This document shows, piece after piece, positions 37,001-50,540 of a stretch of DNA of 64,000 bases. How positions within the stretch are numbered: the first letter of the stretch is position 1; each line of letters opens with the position of its first letter. A model generated the notes under the pieces. The model saw nothing but the letters and a program-made list of their open reading frames with translations. It made no database searches and was not told where the DNA came from. The position numbers and the translations under genes were made by a program. Source of the stretch: Sipunculus nudus (Eukaryota; Annelida; Sipuncula; Golfingiida; Sipunculidae); the NCBI GenBank assembly GCA_026874595.1, contig CM049319.1:15215601-15279600 (forward strand). The letters run 5' to 3'.

Positions 37001-40000
37001 TGTTTATGTACCAAATTTTTTAAGGAGAGGATAAATCTAATGATATATGCATATAGACCTAGATGATCTGCCTTTTACATTAGGGTATTTTCCTCAGTAG
37101 TGTATATTTAAACAGATGTTCCACTGTTAGTGCATGTGTAGATGTTTGTGTATATAAATATCACATTACACATGTAAGATAAACAAGTAAATATAGTGCA
37201 TAAGAACTCAGCTGGATAATATATATGAACACTAGATATTCTATCTATTGGAATGATACTATTTCTCCCATGCACTGGTTCCCCAATACACACAACATAG
37301 AATGAATACAGATATGGACAGTGAGAGTAAAAGGATAGAAGACTTGCTATCAGAGTATACATTTGTGATAATATATTATCTAAACACTACATCATATTCA
37401 AGGCTCTAATTATCTGATACCATATGCTCTCATCTACATATTAATTAATTTAAATGCACCAAGCTATACATTGCACACTTCCTTGTACAGCATTTTGTCT
37501 ATCTAAAAGAAATAAGAATATATATTCCACACTAATGCAGCAATACTCAAGATGCTTTGTGCTCAAGATTAAGAAATAATTAAATTAACAAAACTAGTCA
37601 TATATTTATATGTTTGTGTAAGAATTTTATATGCTTTGGAATGATTCATGGCTGCTGCAGTTACAAAGTGCAGTTGTGGAGTTAAATGATGTAAAGCAAA
37701 TATTTCATACACAAATATAGAAATACATTGTCATCATATATTCAATGTCATGCTTTTTTGTAAGGATTTGTCAAATGGTACCTGTCACAAGAGAGAGCAA
37801 TAAACACTTCTCTTAAATATACAGATCAAGGCAGACCTAGAACAAAAAAAAAGAAACTATTATTTTCAGGACATTTAAATTTTTAGAGGGGCCACAACCA
37901 TTAAAATGAGAAACTAAACCACAGATTCAGAACCCAGAGATTGTTCCCATACAGCCACAACAATACAGTTTTCTGAGATTTCTGTCAAAGGTGGGAAAAA
38001 ATCATGGTTTAGCTCACGATATGATGTTGCTACAGCCTTTTGACTATGTCTGTTTCCTTTGCTTACAGGATCTGTGCATATTTAACAGGAGTGCACACTA
38101 TGGGAAAAGCTTTAGCCAAAAGTTGCTTAGCACATTTAGCTTACTTCTCTAAATGCTCTTCAAGATGACAAGATGAATGAAAAGCAATATTACATCCATA
38201 ATTCAAGAGGACACACAAAATTGAATGAACAATGGTCAATAATTGCACACAACTGATAAACCTTTTATCAGAGATGAAACAGTTCAACAAATCCAAAGCA
38301 TCCATGATGCTTGAGAAGCAAGGTGTTTTTTATCAACCCCGATGAAAAGTGCACACTTTGGGTGTCAAGCTTGCCCAAGGCTGCAGGATAAGAATGGGTC
38401 ATTTGTCAGTCATAATTCTTAGTTCAAGAGAGAATAAATGTGTTAATCATCTACTTCAGCAAGATAACAGCCAATTCTACTTAAGCTCATATCCATAGTC
38501 GCTTTTCTGTCAAAAATTATGTCAGGAAAACAGATTTCCTCTTAAAGCTAAAACTTTACCATATTTTCTTAAACATCCTAAAGACTGAAACCATGACCTT
38601 TGACCTGAAAGCTACATAATGTACAGGTACCCTATATTATGCACCTTTGCACCAGGAAGACAGATATAAGTCTCACATCTTTGAAAAGCTTAAGCTTATA
38701 ATCACTAACTTAATATGTTATGTATCATCTTACATGAGACAATATGACAGCAAGCAAATATTATTGTCATATAATCATATTATTTATTGTCACTGGGGAG
38801 TATAATTTAATAGTGTTATTTTTGGATCACAAACAGAAATGCCTAACAGTTTACAGATATATCTTAGAAATACTGGTTTCTTTATAAATATCCATTATTC
38901 TACTTTAAATTAGAGACTACATTAAAGGTTACAGACATTGACATGTATGTAGATACAAAATACTGGAAGATTATATTTGAGGAACCATGAATATTCATGA
39001 TCAAACAAGCATGCATCTTATGAACTGGGACAAGAATATGCATGTTCTGACAGGTTTTTATGCCACAATCTCTTGGAAAATCATGAATATTCATATTCCT
39101 GTATCATGAATATTCTTTTTTCCTGTTGGTAAATATAGTTCTCATATATAGTTTAATATTCATGATCCTATTAAAAGACAAAATTCAAATCCTTTGAGAG
39201 AAAATGATATACATGTTCCCTTTGGCCTGTATTACAGACAACCCACTCTGTGTTTCAGTATACATGCACTGTAACCTCTGTGAATAGGTATCTTCTTTAT
39301 CTGAGAAGATAACAGAGGATGAAACAACAATATCCAACCAATTTCCATTTAAAAGATGGGAATATGGACAGGCACTGTTTGGTAGGCAACCTCTTTGAAG
39401 TGCACCACATACTTGAATGTTTCAGAGTATCGATTAGAGAATTCAGTTTAATTACTGTATCAGAAATTCCCTTAAGGTGCTTTTTTAAATTTTTCCATGT
39501 TTTATTTTTTTTACTCAAACATCACATTTATAACAAAAGTTTCAAGTCTTGAGATATACAGACAAGAAAGCACAATTAAATATAATTGAGCATAAAAAGA
39601 ATATTATTATGCCATTAAGAAATTAACTTAGATATTTATTGAATGCTACCTATTTAACCATATCTTACAGGAGACAATACAAATAGATTTAGAATGAATC
39701 ATTTAAAATATAAGAAAAGTGCTGTAATTAAATAATAAAGGAAAATACTGAGTCAAGTCTATATAATGAAATTATATTACTACTATGGGATTCTGGCAGA
39801 AGAGAGCACTGAGAACTTATAATGCAAAAGCACATCATACCCACTGAATATTCATTGATATTCATTTATATGCGCATAATAATAACATTGCATGCTGGCT
39901 CTACTCTATGTGTGTGTTTGTAAGTGTATACCATTATGAAAATATCTACTCTATGCTTATGATTGGACAGTAATATATGATTATGTGTGGAGACTGTCTT
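34080..40000 (-). other. Possible long RUNDC1 3' UTR / intergenic, AT-rich
   Basis: About 5.9 kb downstream of the RUNDC1 stop contains no convincing coding region and, apart from one MITE at 35504-35791, no repeat I recognise. It is AT-rich with several CATGAATATTCATG-like palindromic words near 36420-36460 and 38985-39110. Many minus-strand AATAAA signals occur; one at about 34101-34096, just before a T-rich region, would suit the end of a long 3' UTR. The extent is a guess, and the transcript could end much earlier. Confidence 0.3.
35504..35791 (+). mobile_element. MITE copy 2
   Basis: Same terminal inverted repeats (aggccaaaaaa...ggtatggttctcaggcac / gtgcctgagaaccatacctt...ttggcct) and interior as 761-1101, slightly shorter. 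It lies in the region downstream of the RUNDC1 stop. Confidence 0.85.
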
Positions 40001-40141
<141 letters not shown>

Positions 40142-40566
40142 TCAATCTTGACATAAACCTGTACATGATATAAACTATATTAGTTCCCAAATATGCATGT
40201 TTTCTCATTGATCTTATGGGGTATGAGATAATGAGATATGAAATAGTATCAAATATCAAAGTTTCTGGTCTAGTCTGCAACTTTGTGAATGAACATAAAT
40301 GTTTTAACTAGCACTGAATCTCAATTAATCCAAATATTGACAAAATAATACAGTTAACATATGTTAACCACCCAACCTCCCCCAAATCTGCTAAAGTTTA
40401 TGCAAAAATGTCTTAATTACACTTTAACTCCATGGATTTTCTTGGGTGGACTTCTTCTGTTAAGAAATCTATACATTACTGAGCACACAAAGGAATATCT
40501 TACTTTAAAAAATTCTAACATTTACTCAAGTGTGAAATCTAGATTAGAGTGCCTGTGTGGGTCTAA

Positions 40567-40605
40567 GATTAACAAGGGACCTATGGGTCACTGTGCTCAG
40601 CTGAC
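40567..40605 (+). repeat. Solo 5' end of an AACAAG-type element
   Basis: aacaagggacctatgggtca followed by ctgtgctcagctga is the first 35 or so bases of the family with nothing of the body after it. It lies 210 bp left of the LTR element. Confidence 0.6.
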
Positions 40606-40815
40606 GTTAACCTGGAAGGTAAAAATCTAAAATAATATCTAATGGAGATAAAGTGTAAGAGGAAGAAGTAATAAAGGCCATGGTTGGTTTATATGATTGG
40701 TTTGTATTGATGAGCAAGAAATTGTTGCAAAAAAATATTTTGTGACCTGACCATGTGTTTCCTAATGTTGGAACTAAAGCATATGAGCAGTTTGTGAACA
40801 AATGATCTGTACTAT

Positions 40816-41511
40816 TGATACAATGTGGGGTCGGGGGTGTCCCCACACTGTATCACAAGCAGTTGCTGATGTTGGTGGCTGACAATGTTCCAAGACCAGT
40901 TTGATGATAGAAGTCTTTATTCAACAGCAAGCGATCTGGGACAGTCTCTCTCTCTGAGAGAGCCGCCCAGCCTCCCTGACTCACTCTGACTCTCAGCGCG
41001 CACTACAGATAGTTTTGTTACAAAGCTTTCACGTGACATATGATACATACATATCCATATTTCTGCATTTCGTCATAAAAGCTAAACCTTATTGGATGAC
41101 TCAAAGTAGGTCACAATTGCATCAGAGTTATAAGTTGTCTTAATAAGTTTTGCCAGATTTTACTGGATGAAAGTATTCTGGAAAATCCCAAGTCTGACCT
41201 GACATACATCCAGTTATAGACTGACCTACAAGTCCTATTTCCAAACTCTATAAACATAATCTGCCTGCCTCATCATAGAAACCAATTTAGAGCTAATTTT
41301 TGAGAGTACATTTAGGCTCTACAAACATACTGAATTACCATTAGATACTTGGTCAAAGAATTAATAATTCCTTGGCTCTGTCTGAATATCAGAACAGACT
41401 GAAACTAAGATTGATTTTCATTTGCCTCTAAAGTAAATTTTAGATGAAATATTGAAATATTCCTTTAAATATATGTCAAGTCACATATACACCCTTTCTC
41501 ACTCCATAACA
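40816..41511 (-). repeat. LTR copy 1 (3' LTR if minus-oriented)
   Basis: This is a direct copy of 47376-48071. After the first 30 or so divergent bases I count about seven differences over roughly 660 bp: single substitutions such as aacag/aatag, ttggatg/ttagatg and attgcat/attacat, and one 1-bp indel. The high identity means a fairly recent insertion. It contains a tctctctctctgagagag palindromic patch near 40949. Confidence 0.88.
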
Positions 41512-42261
41512 TATCCCTCTGGTATTCAGAATGAGGCTCCGGCCTCATCGGCTAAGGCGGAGAAACATTAGTTATTACAAGAAAAATAACTGGGATACAG
41601 ATGACAGAAATACATAATGTGTAAAGATCAAGATACACTGCTTAAGTCTGTATTTACTGCAAGATCAGGTGCCATAATAGTGAATAGAACTATATATTAA
41701 GCTAGCACTAGTGTGTTGTTGTGATGGAATTACACAGATCAATATAGATGTGAATTACATGAACATATGTCACAGTTCCAGATGTAACAGTGTAAGGAAT
41801 TTGAGGAAGTGCCTATTGGAAATTTTTGTAGTAGTACAACCACAATGCTGTAGCAATAGCTAAATAAGCTGAGAAACTACATATTTAAGTCTATAGCTAT
41901 ACATACATGTTCTAAAGACATTTTTTTTCGTGAATTGACAATCCTTAACTATCTTAAAGAGAAAATGCTGATTTGTAAGAAAATCAGGAACAACATTGCA
42001 ACTATGATGACATAATTTGACATCTTAATATAAGCATTAAAACTTCAGATGTAAGTATGACACATCTAAATAGAATTAATAAATAAACATCTTAATAGAT
42101 ATGATTATAGCATCATGTTCATAATGAATGCACAGCTAGAATATACAAGTACTATGCATACCGTGTAAGCAATGGAATAATTCAAAGTATGTGAACCATT
42201 CTAGCATACAGTAAGTGATGTTACATAAAGATGTTCTGTCAAACAGTCATGTGCATTTAAA
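41512..42261. other. LTR element interior, no recognised content
   Basis: AT-rich 750 bp between the left LTR and the nested element. A short minus-strand frame next to the LTR reads ADEAGASF then stop, conceivably the tail of a lost polyprotein. Nothing else was seen. Confidence 0.4.
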
Positions 42262-45200
42262 AACAAGGGACCTATGGGTCACGGCGCTCAGCTGTTATAT
42301 ATGATTAAAAAATATGATTTAGGAATGAGGCATATGCTGGTTTGGTGTGGTAATAAATATAAGCTTTATTATGAGTTCTTGGTGTTTAGCTTATGTATGA
42401 TTATGATATTATCTTTGGAGACAGGGAAGAGGATTGATTTCATTTATTTTATTAACAAATGGAGTACTATTGTCACACAGATTTTGACTTGGCCATATAA
42501 CTTATAAGCAGAACATATGATATAAGAGTTTAACTATTTATTAAAAAAAATTACAAATATTGTCCCAAATATAATTTTTATTAAAAATAATAAGAGAATC
42601 TTATGATTTTTTAAAATGAAATATAACTGAAATGATTATTAAAATAATATTAAAGAATATATTCATGAATGCTTTCATGAATACATTTTGAAAGTATTTG
42701 CACTGGTATTCATATACTTTCATTTTTACCTGAATTCCAATTCTTTATGCAAGACATTTTATAATGGAGTACATATTCATATTCGTATTTAAATACAATT
42801 GCAAAGTTTTCCCACCATTACTGGCATTTATTCAGTTTTCACCAAACAATTATGTTGAGAATCCAGAATATACAAAATTCACACATTTAAATTATGATCA
42901 AAAGTACCTGGTTTTATGGCTTTTATTTATATTAAAAAAAAAAAATGTAAGGCCAAAAAAAATTAAAGGTATGGTTCTCAGGCACCGCCCGCATCAATTT
43001 TAAACCCCCGCATCAAAAATTTTTATTTGATTTTCAATAAAAACTTTCCAATTTTGAGCTGCTGCCGCTCCGACATTTCTTTCAAGAAGATTAAACCATA
43101 CAATTTCCTTTGTTTTGTAGTGCTTTTACTTATTTAGCAAATTAAAACTGTTATTTTCATGCTTTTCCCTTATCATTTGACATTTTTATCGAAACATACC
43201 AAAAAATTTAAAATAAAAAAAGTGCCCGCCCGCATTGATTTCTGAAAATAAAATGCCTGAGAACCATACCTTTATTTTATTTTGGCCAAATATATTCATT
43301 TTGGACTAATTTCACATCAATGTACACACTAGACACAGTAGGAATCTAGATTAATAATATCAACTGCATCTTTGTCTATCATTAATTTCCTTCATATGAT
43401 CCCTAATGATTAGTAATGAATAACATGATTTACTTTTTTATCATTAAAATTGAACTGAAAAATACCATAGGTGACTGCATGGTGTTATTTGGAGTACGTG
43501 ACATTCTATCCATCGATACAAGATTCTTTTATCATCAGTAACTGCAAGTTGATTTCCTGTTATTATAAACTAACAAATTCTTTTTTATTTTTCTTAAATT
43601 GTTATTAAAAAACAATAAAAATTTATTAATTTATTGTTAATTGTTATGTTGTTGGTTAAAACTACTAGATGAGTTGGGTTGGACACCTGGATCAACTGTG
43701 GCTGGCCATAAGCTGCCTACCTGCAACAGTGTATGGCTCGCCTCAAGCATGCATAATTTGCTGAAAGTTCAACAAGGTCAACGTACAGGTGACTCAAGAG
43801 GGGCTGGAGAGAGTTAAGGTCTGACATGGTCTCATAAAAACATTAATAAAAGCTACAATTTTTGGCCAATTTCTTTCAGCTTTCTCAACTAAAAAGCTGA
43901 AATCTTTGGGTGCATGATATGAAAATTATATCAACCGTGCTCACAGGAAACAAATGTGCCATGGTCAAAGTTGGGCAAAATTTAAGGCACTAATTTTATA
44001 TTTATACTAATAACATATAAAATTTGAAAAATTCAGGACTAATTTGGGGTATTCAATTGAATCTTGATTAAATAATGTTACATCCCTGGCAAAAAAACTC
44101 TAGCTTCAGCAATCCCCTTGTTTAGAGAGTAAATATATTTCTTGATTTTTTACATAGTGCATTATGTTTGGGCCCATAACTTAAAACAATTATGCAATAC
44201 TGACATCATTTCTGGCATATGCATAGAGAATGTATAGAAAAATATGTATATTATATATGATTAAAGTCACATCAGTGGTTTTGATATTAGGCAGTCTTGA
44301 AGTGTAACAATGGGTTTTTAATGGAAAAATGAAGTTTTTCATTAATATCTCGAAGGTATTAAGTCCTAGTGACCAAATTCTTGGCATGGTAGGGAATTTT
44401 GGAGACATCTAATTGTATGCCAAATTTTAGGAACTGAGAGCTGAAGCTGGGGAGCTGAGCTCTTGCAAACTGCATAACACTAGCTTGATGTAAACAATTT
44501 GTTACATGGTGCTTGAAAACTTGAATAAAATCTACAGTTTTTGATCAACTGGTTTCAAATTTTTGGTGTTAACAGACAAAATGCTAACAAAAACATGCTG
44601 CGAAAATTAAATCCACAGTACTTACAGTAAAAAAACGTGCCATGGTCAAAGTTGGGCAAAATTTAAGGTACCAATTTTTTATTTTTGTTAATATTTTAAA
44701 AAATTTAAAAGATTTTGATCTAATTTTGGGTATACAATTTAATTTTGATAAATTAAAGTTATATTACTGGAAAAAAAGTCCATAGCTTTAACAAGTTTTG
44801 TGTTAAGTGATCAAATATCTTTCCTGATTTTTTACAAAATGCATTATGTTTGGGCCCATAACTGTTTTAAATTATATAATACAGACATAATTTCTGGCAT
44901 GTACATAGGAACTATATAGAAGAATATTTATGGTAAATATGGGTGAAAACAGATGAGTGGTTTTGATATTAGACAGTCCTGAAGTGTGAAAATAGGTTTT
45001 TAATAAAAAATTGAGGTTTTTCCTAAATTTCTCAAAGGAACTAAGTCGCAAAGACCCAGTTTTCGGCTTGGTAGGAGATCTTGGGGACATCTAACATTAT
45101 GCTGAATTTTGGATTCCTAGGTCTTACGGTTTCAAAACGTGCCACATCTACGGACGGACGGACGGACGGACGGACAGACGGACGGACGGACGGACGGACA

Positions 45201-45268
45201 GACGGACGGACGACGGACAATGGACCACGACTATAGCTCAGATGACTTATAGTCAGCTGAGCTAAAAA
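42262..45268 (+). mobile_element. AACAAG-type element, copy C, nested in the LTR element
   Basis: Starts aacaagggacctatgggtca, ends tatagtcagctgagctaaaaa, with the GGAC array at 45150-45217. Two cgtgccat-type modules start near 43955 and 44636. A MITE (42950-43288) is inserted at a point where copies A (about 5873) and B (about 14596) are uninterrupted. Confidence 0.85.
42950..43288 (-). mobile_element. MITE copy 3, inserted in element copy C
   Basis: Full-length copy in opposite orientation (gcaccgcccgcatcaa first). Copies A and B of the host element give the uninterrupted site (aatgtaatatattca-like), so the insertion point is known to within two or three bases. Confidence 0.87.
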
Positions 45269-47375
45269 TGACAAGCGATTTGCTAACAATGCCTGACATT
45301 AGTCTATACCTGTAGCTAATCAAAATATTTCCATTGAGAAATGGATAATGAATTCCTAAGCTGACAAAGTTTATATACTCTTGTGCCTAAGAGTTTAACA
45401 TATACATAGGTACATGACAATCTGCTCTGTGTGTTGATCAGTACCAATGATTCAAAATACATCTTGGCTTTCATACTTACCATTGGGACAAGTTGACTTG
45501 TGAATAATGGAAGGTTGATTTGCTACTCCTTTAGCATAACACAACTGATGTACCTTACCAGCGGATAAGTACATGACAGAATGATGTCATTCCTAACAAC
45601 AGAGGAATGTTGTACATATATTCCCATTGATTACCAATTTTTGTGCATAAACAAGGCGAAATGTGTGAAAATGTAATGATAATGAAAATAAATCCCTGAC
45701 AGTTGCACGTATCGATCTAACCATATATATGGATTTTGATGGTAATTTTATTGCTAGCTATTTATGTGTAAGATCAAACATACATCTGTAGAGTGATGAT
45801 TAAAATTAAAAGAATAATGTTAATGATCGAAATCCTTGTCACTCCACATTTTGGTTTATGGGTTAACAGTATCATGAATGCATGACCAGAATGCATTTGC
45901 TCATGAAACATGTCTGTCATAGTACGCATGAATATGAATTCCTATGAGAAGAATTCCTGTGTTAACCTACATTTCTTGCCTGGCATGTCCAGCTATTAAT
46001 GAGGTTAACCATATCAAAACCTTGTTTGAGGCAATAATGTGACCACAGGTCAGTGCATTATTGATTTTTGGAGTCATCACACTCCCCAGTTTGTCCAAAT
46101 TCCCTATATATTGGGGGGGCTTCCTATGAACCCGTGTTTGAGGACCAAACTGTGACAATTGAAAATAAGCATCGCATTGTGCATTGGTGACACAATGGGC
46201 TACCATTCCATTAAATTTATAGCCAAGAGAGCATTATGATAACCATTGATTTGGTATGGAACAACACATGAGAAAATCTCAATATAAATGAATGCTAACA
46301 TGCTGATGGCTTTGCATATTGCTCTACTCTAGGAATTATTGTATTAAAATCAATACAGCCATTTGTGACATTGCATATTAACAACTGAGATAGACATAGC
46401 TGCATCAAATCTAACATTGACAGTTCTACACTGTTTTATGTGTTTTTTTTTGTAAGCCTCTTCCTGACCATATCAATTAGATAGAGACATTAAATTATAT
46501 CATATTACAACTATGACACAGCAATAAGAGAAAGTTATATTGTACTACATTCATATGAATATTTTTTTTGTGTTTAGTTTTACAACATATTCATACAAAA
46601 AAATCTGAAATGCCCATATATTACAGAAGGCATGTAAATTCAGAGTCTCTGGTTTTGTTTTTCAATACCTCAGGAATCTTGTCATCTTTGGGTCTAAAGT
46701 TGTCTTCTCTGCTGACTTGGTTGGCTTCCTTTTCTTCCTGGAGTCATGGTATGGGAAGTGATGCAGAAGATAGTGGTAAAACGTCGAGTCTGCTTCTAGT
46801 AGTTGCAGGAACATAGCGAGGACTTGTTGTCACACAAAACACAGTGCACGTGGTATGGCCAGTATTATTGTTGACATAGGCCTGAAGCTGGCTTGTCCTG
46901 ATATTGATTTTTTTTTTGGTGTGGCTGGTCCGAAACAATGATGATCTCAGGTTGAGATATCACAGCACTTTTTTTAGCGAAAAATGTCATTTTTGCAACT
47001 TGAAGTCACGGTTAAAGCAATATGCTGATTTACAGTGTCTTTTTGGTTTAAAGATACATAGAGAGTCTTTGATCTTCTCAAGTTGAGCACTGAGAAACTG
47101 CAGCAAAGTTAAAGTTTGAAGAGAGAGTTCTTAGCAAAGTGTGATACCTTCAGCAGCAGAGTGGCATTCTTGATGGTAGGCTGTGATCCAGTACCTGGGT
47201 GAGGTTCCAATGCAGTTGTGAGAAGGGAGACCAGTCAATGGCACCTGTGGTTGTGAGAGGGGATCTTCATTCTTCACTCCAGCTGGCAGCATTGTCGGTT
47301 TTTCTGGTGCTGATGTAATGGAAGTGAATCCCGGTTCATCCACCATAATGATATAGGACCCAGTCTCCACCAAAA
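45269..47375. other. LTR element interior, right part, no recognised domain
   Basis: About 2.1 kb without an open frame longer than 107 codons. The right third (46560-47375) is less AT-rich and could be a decayed gag; a Lys/Arg-rich minus-strand piece reads MTPGRKRKPTKSAEK near 46745. No zinc knuckle or protease motif was found. Confidence 0.4.
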
Positions 47376-48071
47376 TGATATAGAGGAGGGGTTGGGAAAT
47401 GTCCCCACCTGTATCACGAGCAGTTGCTGATGTTGGTGGCTGACAATGTTCCAAGACCAGTTTGATGATAGAAGTCTTTATTCAATAGCAAGCGATCTGG
47501 GACAGTCTCTCTCTCTGAGAGAGCCGCCCAGCCTCCCTGACTCACTCTGACTCTCAGCGCGCACTACAGATAGTTTTGTTACAAAGCTTTCACGTGACAT
47601 ATGATACATACATATCCATATTTCTGCATTTCGTCATAAAAGCTAAACCTTATTAGATGACTCAAAGTAGGTCACAATTACATCAGAGTTATAAGTTGTC
47701 TTAATAAGTTTTGCCAGATTTTACTGGATGAAAGTATTCTGGAAAATCCCAAGTCTGACCTGACATACATCCAGTTATAGACTGACCTACAAGTCCTATT
47801 TCCAAACTCTATAAACATAATCTGCCTGCCTCATCATAGAAACCAATTTAGAGCTAATTTTTGAGAGTACATTAGGCTCTACAAACATAGTGAATTACCA
47901 TTAGATACTTGGTCAAAGAATTAATAATTCTTTGGCTCTGTCTGAATATCAGAACAGACTGAAACTAAGATTGATTTTCATTTGCCTCTAAAGTAAATTT
48001 TAGATGAAATATTGAAATATTCCTTTAAATATATGTCAAGTCACATATACACCCTTTCTCACTCCATAACA
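47376..48071 (-). repeat. LTR copy 2 (5' LTR if minus-oriented)
   Basis: This is the partner of 40816-41511. The first 30 bp on the plus strand (tgatatagaggaggggttgg...) differ more from the other LTR than the rest does, suggesting local conversion or a boundary rearrangement. It ends ccataaca, followed by the target duplication ctat. Confidence 0.88.
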
Positions 48072-49069
48072 CTATTACCATGATCATTAGTTGTTTTTAT
48101 GATTAACTGTTGACATTTCAGTAGTTTACACATTTGTTTAATTGCATCTATTTTTTTTATAATATATATTATTAAACATATATGTATTTTTTTATGAAAT
48201 GTATACAGTTGAAATATAGCAAATTAACCACATAAAACAGGGCAAACAAAGCCTGATCTCATATTCTGCTGAGGCAGGAAAATAATGAACAAATGTTTGT
48301 ATTAAATCCTGATTTTTTTATCACATCAATTATTTTCTAATTTAAGTTTATATTTCTATACATTTCCAATTTAACATATATGTCTGAATATAAAAGTTGA
48401 TTCATAATTCTCAACTGCATCATCATAAATCTCAATCTTGTCAGATAACACCACATCATGCATACAAATGTTTATTTATTTTTTACCACAAAAATATATC
48501 TTTTAAATCTGCAAAACAATAAATATCCAAAAATAATACTTGATTTAGATTTCACAATTTTTAATTGTGTCTTTATTTATCCATAATGTGCTTCATATTT
48601 TATAATAATTTAAGCATACTGATGGGTTCATTTATATTTGTTAAAATCATTTAAAAGAAAATTGATTTCTTTAAAAATGCTACTTTACACAACATTGCAT
48701 CTTCTGGATTACACCTTGAATTATTTTTTCAAGAAAAGTTCTTGCATATCGGAGTGGAAACAGCATTAAAATTAAGGAGATACAGTGAAAACAATAACAA
48801 TTACTGCATAACACTTGGTGGGTTGGGTTCAGGGGGGGGGGGTGATTGGGGTGGTGATATGAGAATAACTGTACACCTGTCACAGCAGGGGATCTCCCCC
48901 AGTGACTGTAACAAATCAGAAACCCTGGCATAGCTGACTTCCAGTGACCTGGAGTGGGACCCTGCATCTGTAAACAAAGCAAGTCACTACAGAAAAAAAA
49001 TCAATAACTAGCTTAATTTTCAAGCTTTTATTTTCAAATTTCAGATTTAGACAAACTAAATATTTATGT

Positions 49070-49702
49070 TTACATGCTGTGAAAATTAAATCAATGGTGC
49101 TTACAGGAAAAAAACGTGCCATGGTCAAAGTTGGGCAAAATTTAAGGTACTGATTTTTTTTTATGCTAATAACTTAAAAAAATTACAAAATTCAGATCTT
49201 ATTTTGGGTAAACAATTGAATCTTAATTAAACATAGTTATATACTTGAGAAAATGGACTCTGGTTTCAAAATTTTTCATGTTAAGTGAGTTATTATTTTT
49301 CCTAATTTTTTACAAAGTCCATTATGTTTGGGCCCATAACTTAAAGAATTTATACTTTACAGACTTAATTTCTGGCATGTACATAGGAACTATATAGAGG
49401 AATATTTATGGTAAATATGAGGAAAAACAGATGAGTGGTTTTGATATTAGGCAGTCCTGAAGTGTGAAAATAGGATTTTAATAAAAAATTGAGGTTTTTC
49501 CTAAATTTCTCAAAGGAACAAAGTCGCAAAGACCCAGTTTTCGGCTTGGTAGGAGATCTTGGGGACATCTAACATTTTGCTGAATTTTGGATTCCTAGGT
49601 CTTACGGTTTCAAAACGTGCCACATCTACGGACGGACGGACGGACGACGGACAATGGACCACGACTATAGCTCAGATGACTTATAGTCAGCTGAGCTAAA
49701 AA
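49070..49702 (+). mobile_element. AACAAG-type element, 5'-truncated copy D
   Basis: Contains only the last module (from gctgtgaaaattaaat, then cgtgccatggtcaaagttgg) through a short GGAC array (49628-49651) to the terminal tagctcag...ctgagcta stem. It lies in RUNDC1 intron DNA left of exon h. Confidence 0.8.
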
Positions 49703-49734
49703 TGAAATAATCACCTAGTCTGACTTTTTATAAA

Positions 49735-50157
49735 CTAAAGATAATCCCTTGGAGCTTTTTTGAAAAACGTCCAGAAAATGTGGATAATACCGCACACAGG
49801 CTGCTTGTTTTGTTTATATAAAAGCATGTTTATAATATGTGGGGGCCCGCCAAAATAATTAAAACCAGGGCATCTGGCAGCAAGTCAGATAAGCCAGTTT
49901 TGCATATGGCGTTTTGAAACAAGTGACCATTCTACCTCCACATATATGCAATGTACCACCTAGGTTACATTTTTTCCCCCATTTGTCAACACTGCTGTGT
50001 TTACAAACATGTCGTTGGTAAACAAGTTCATACATCCTTCACAAAGGCATTATAAGCATTCTTCACAACCAAAATTACCCTTAGATCATTCATATATACA
50101 CAGAGGAAGCACATATCACATAAATTCTTTTTAAAAAAATAGATGGAATGGGCACCT
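49735..50157 (-). repeat. Dispersed 430-bp repeat, copy 2 (inverted relative to 4008)
   Basis: Inverted partner of 4008-4440 with several small indels. Its right end ggaatgggcac pairs with the start gtgcccattc of copy 1. Confidence 0.75.
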
Positions 50158-50540
50158 TTAATTTAGTTATTAATTACCCCTGAAAATATAATTTGTTTCC
50201 TATAAATCGTAAATTAGGTGGTCTTGCACATTAATGTGTCACACCACTCATTCACATGCATTTACAACTGAAATGTAAAGTTATTACACCTGCTTATATG
50301 CAGATTACACATTATGCACACAAGAAAAAGAAATTAGATTCCCTTTTTAATTAATTTCTTTTGTCATGGTACCTGGAACTTGACAGTAATTAGGTAATCT
50401 TGTAACGATGCTATTGTTCAGATACGTGTATTAGATGAAATAAATTTAATTTAATACTGGAGGCATTCCATGGTTTCCTTTTTCAAATCATTAACCTTCT
50501 GGCATTGGTGGAGCATGGTTGCACTGAGGGTTTCACTCAC

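Larger units (their letters stand above)
40816..48071 (-). mobile_element. LTR retrotransposon (degenerate interior) in the last RUNDC1 intron
   Basis: Two 696-bp direct repeats start TG and end CA, and are flanked by CTAT on both sides (40812-40815 and 48072-48075), a 4-bp target duplication typical of Ty3-like elements. Minus orientation is favoured: the LTR then begins TGTTATGGAG, and the sequence just before the 3' LTR reads CCAGAGGGATA, a plausible polypurine tract. The plus orientation has a competing purine run, GAGGAGGGGTTGGGAAA, but that lies inside the LTR. No gag, protease, RT or integrase domain was recognised in the 5.9-kb interior, half of which is a later nested insertion (42262-45268). 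A 107-codon frame at 47454-47131 starts in the LTR and has no known domain. Confidence 0.8.

Noticed and set aside
47131-47454. Retroviral-type protease reading around VETGSYIIMVDEPG
   Set aside because: No DTG/DSG active-site triad is present; the frame starts inside the LTR, so a protein function is not supported.
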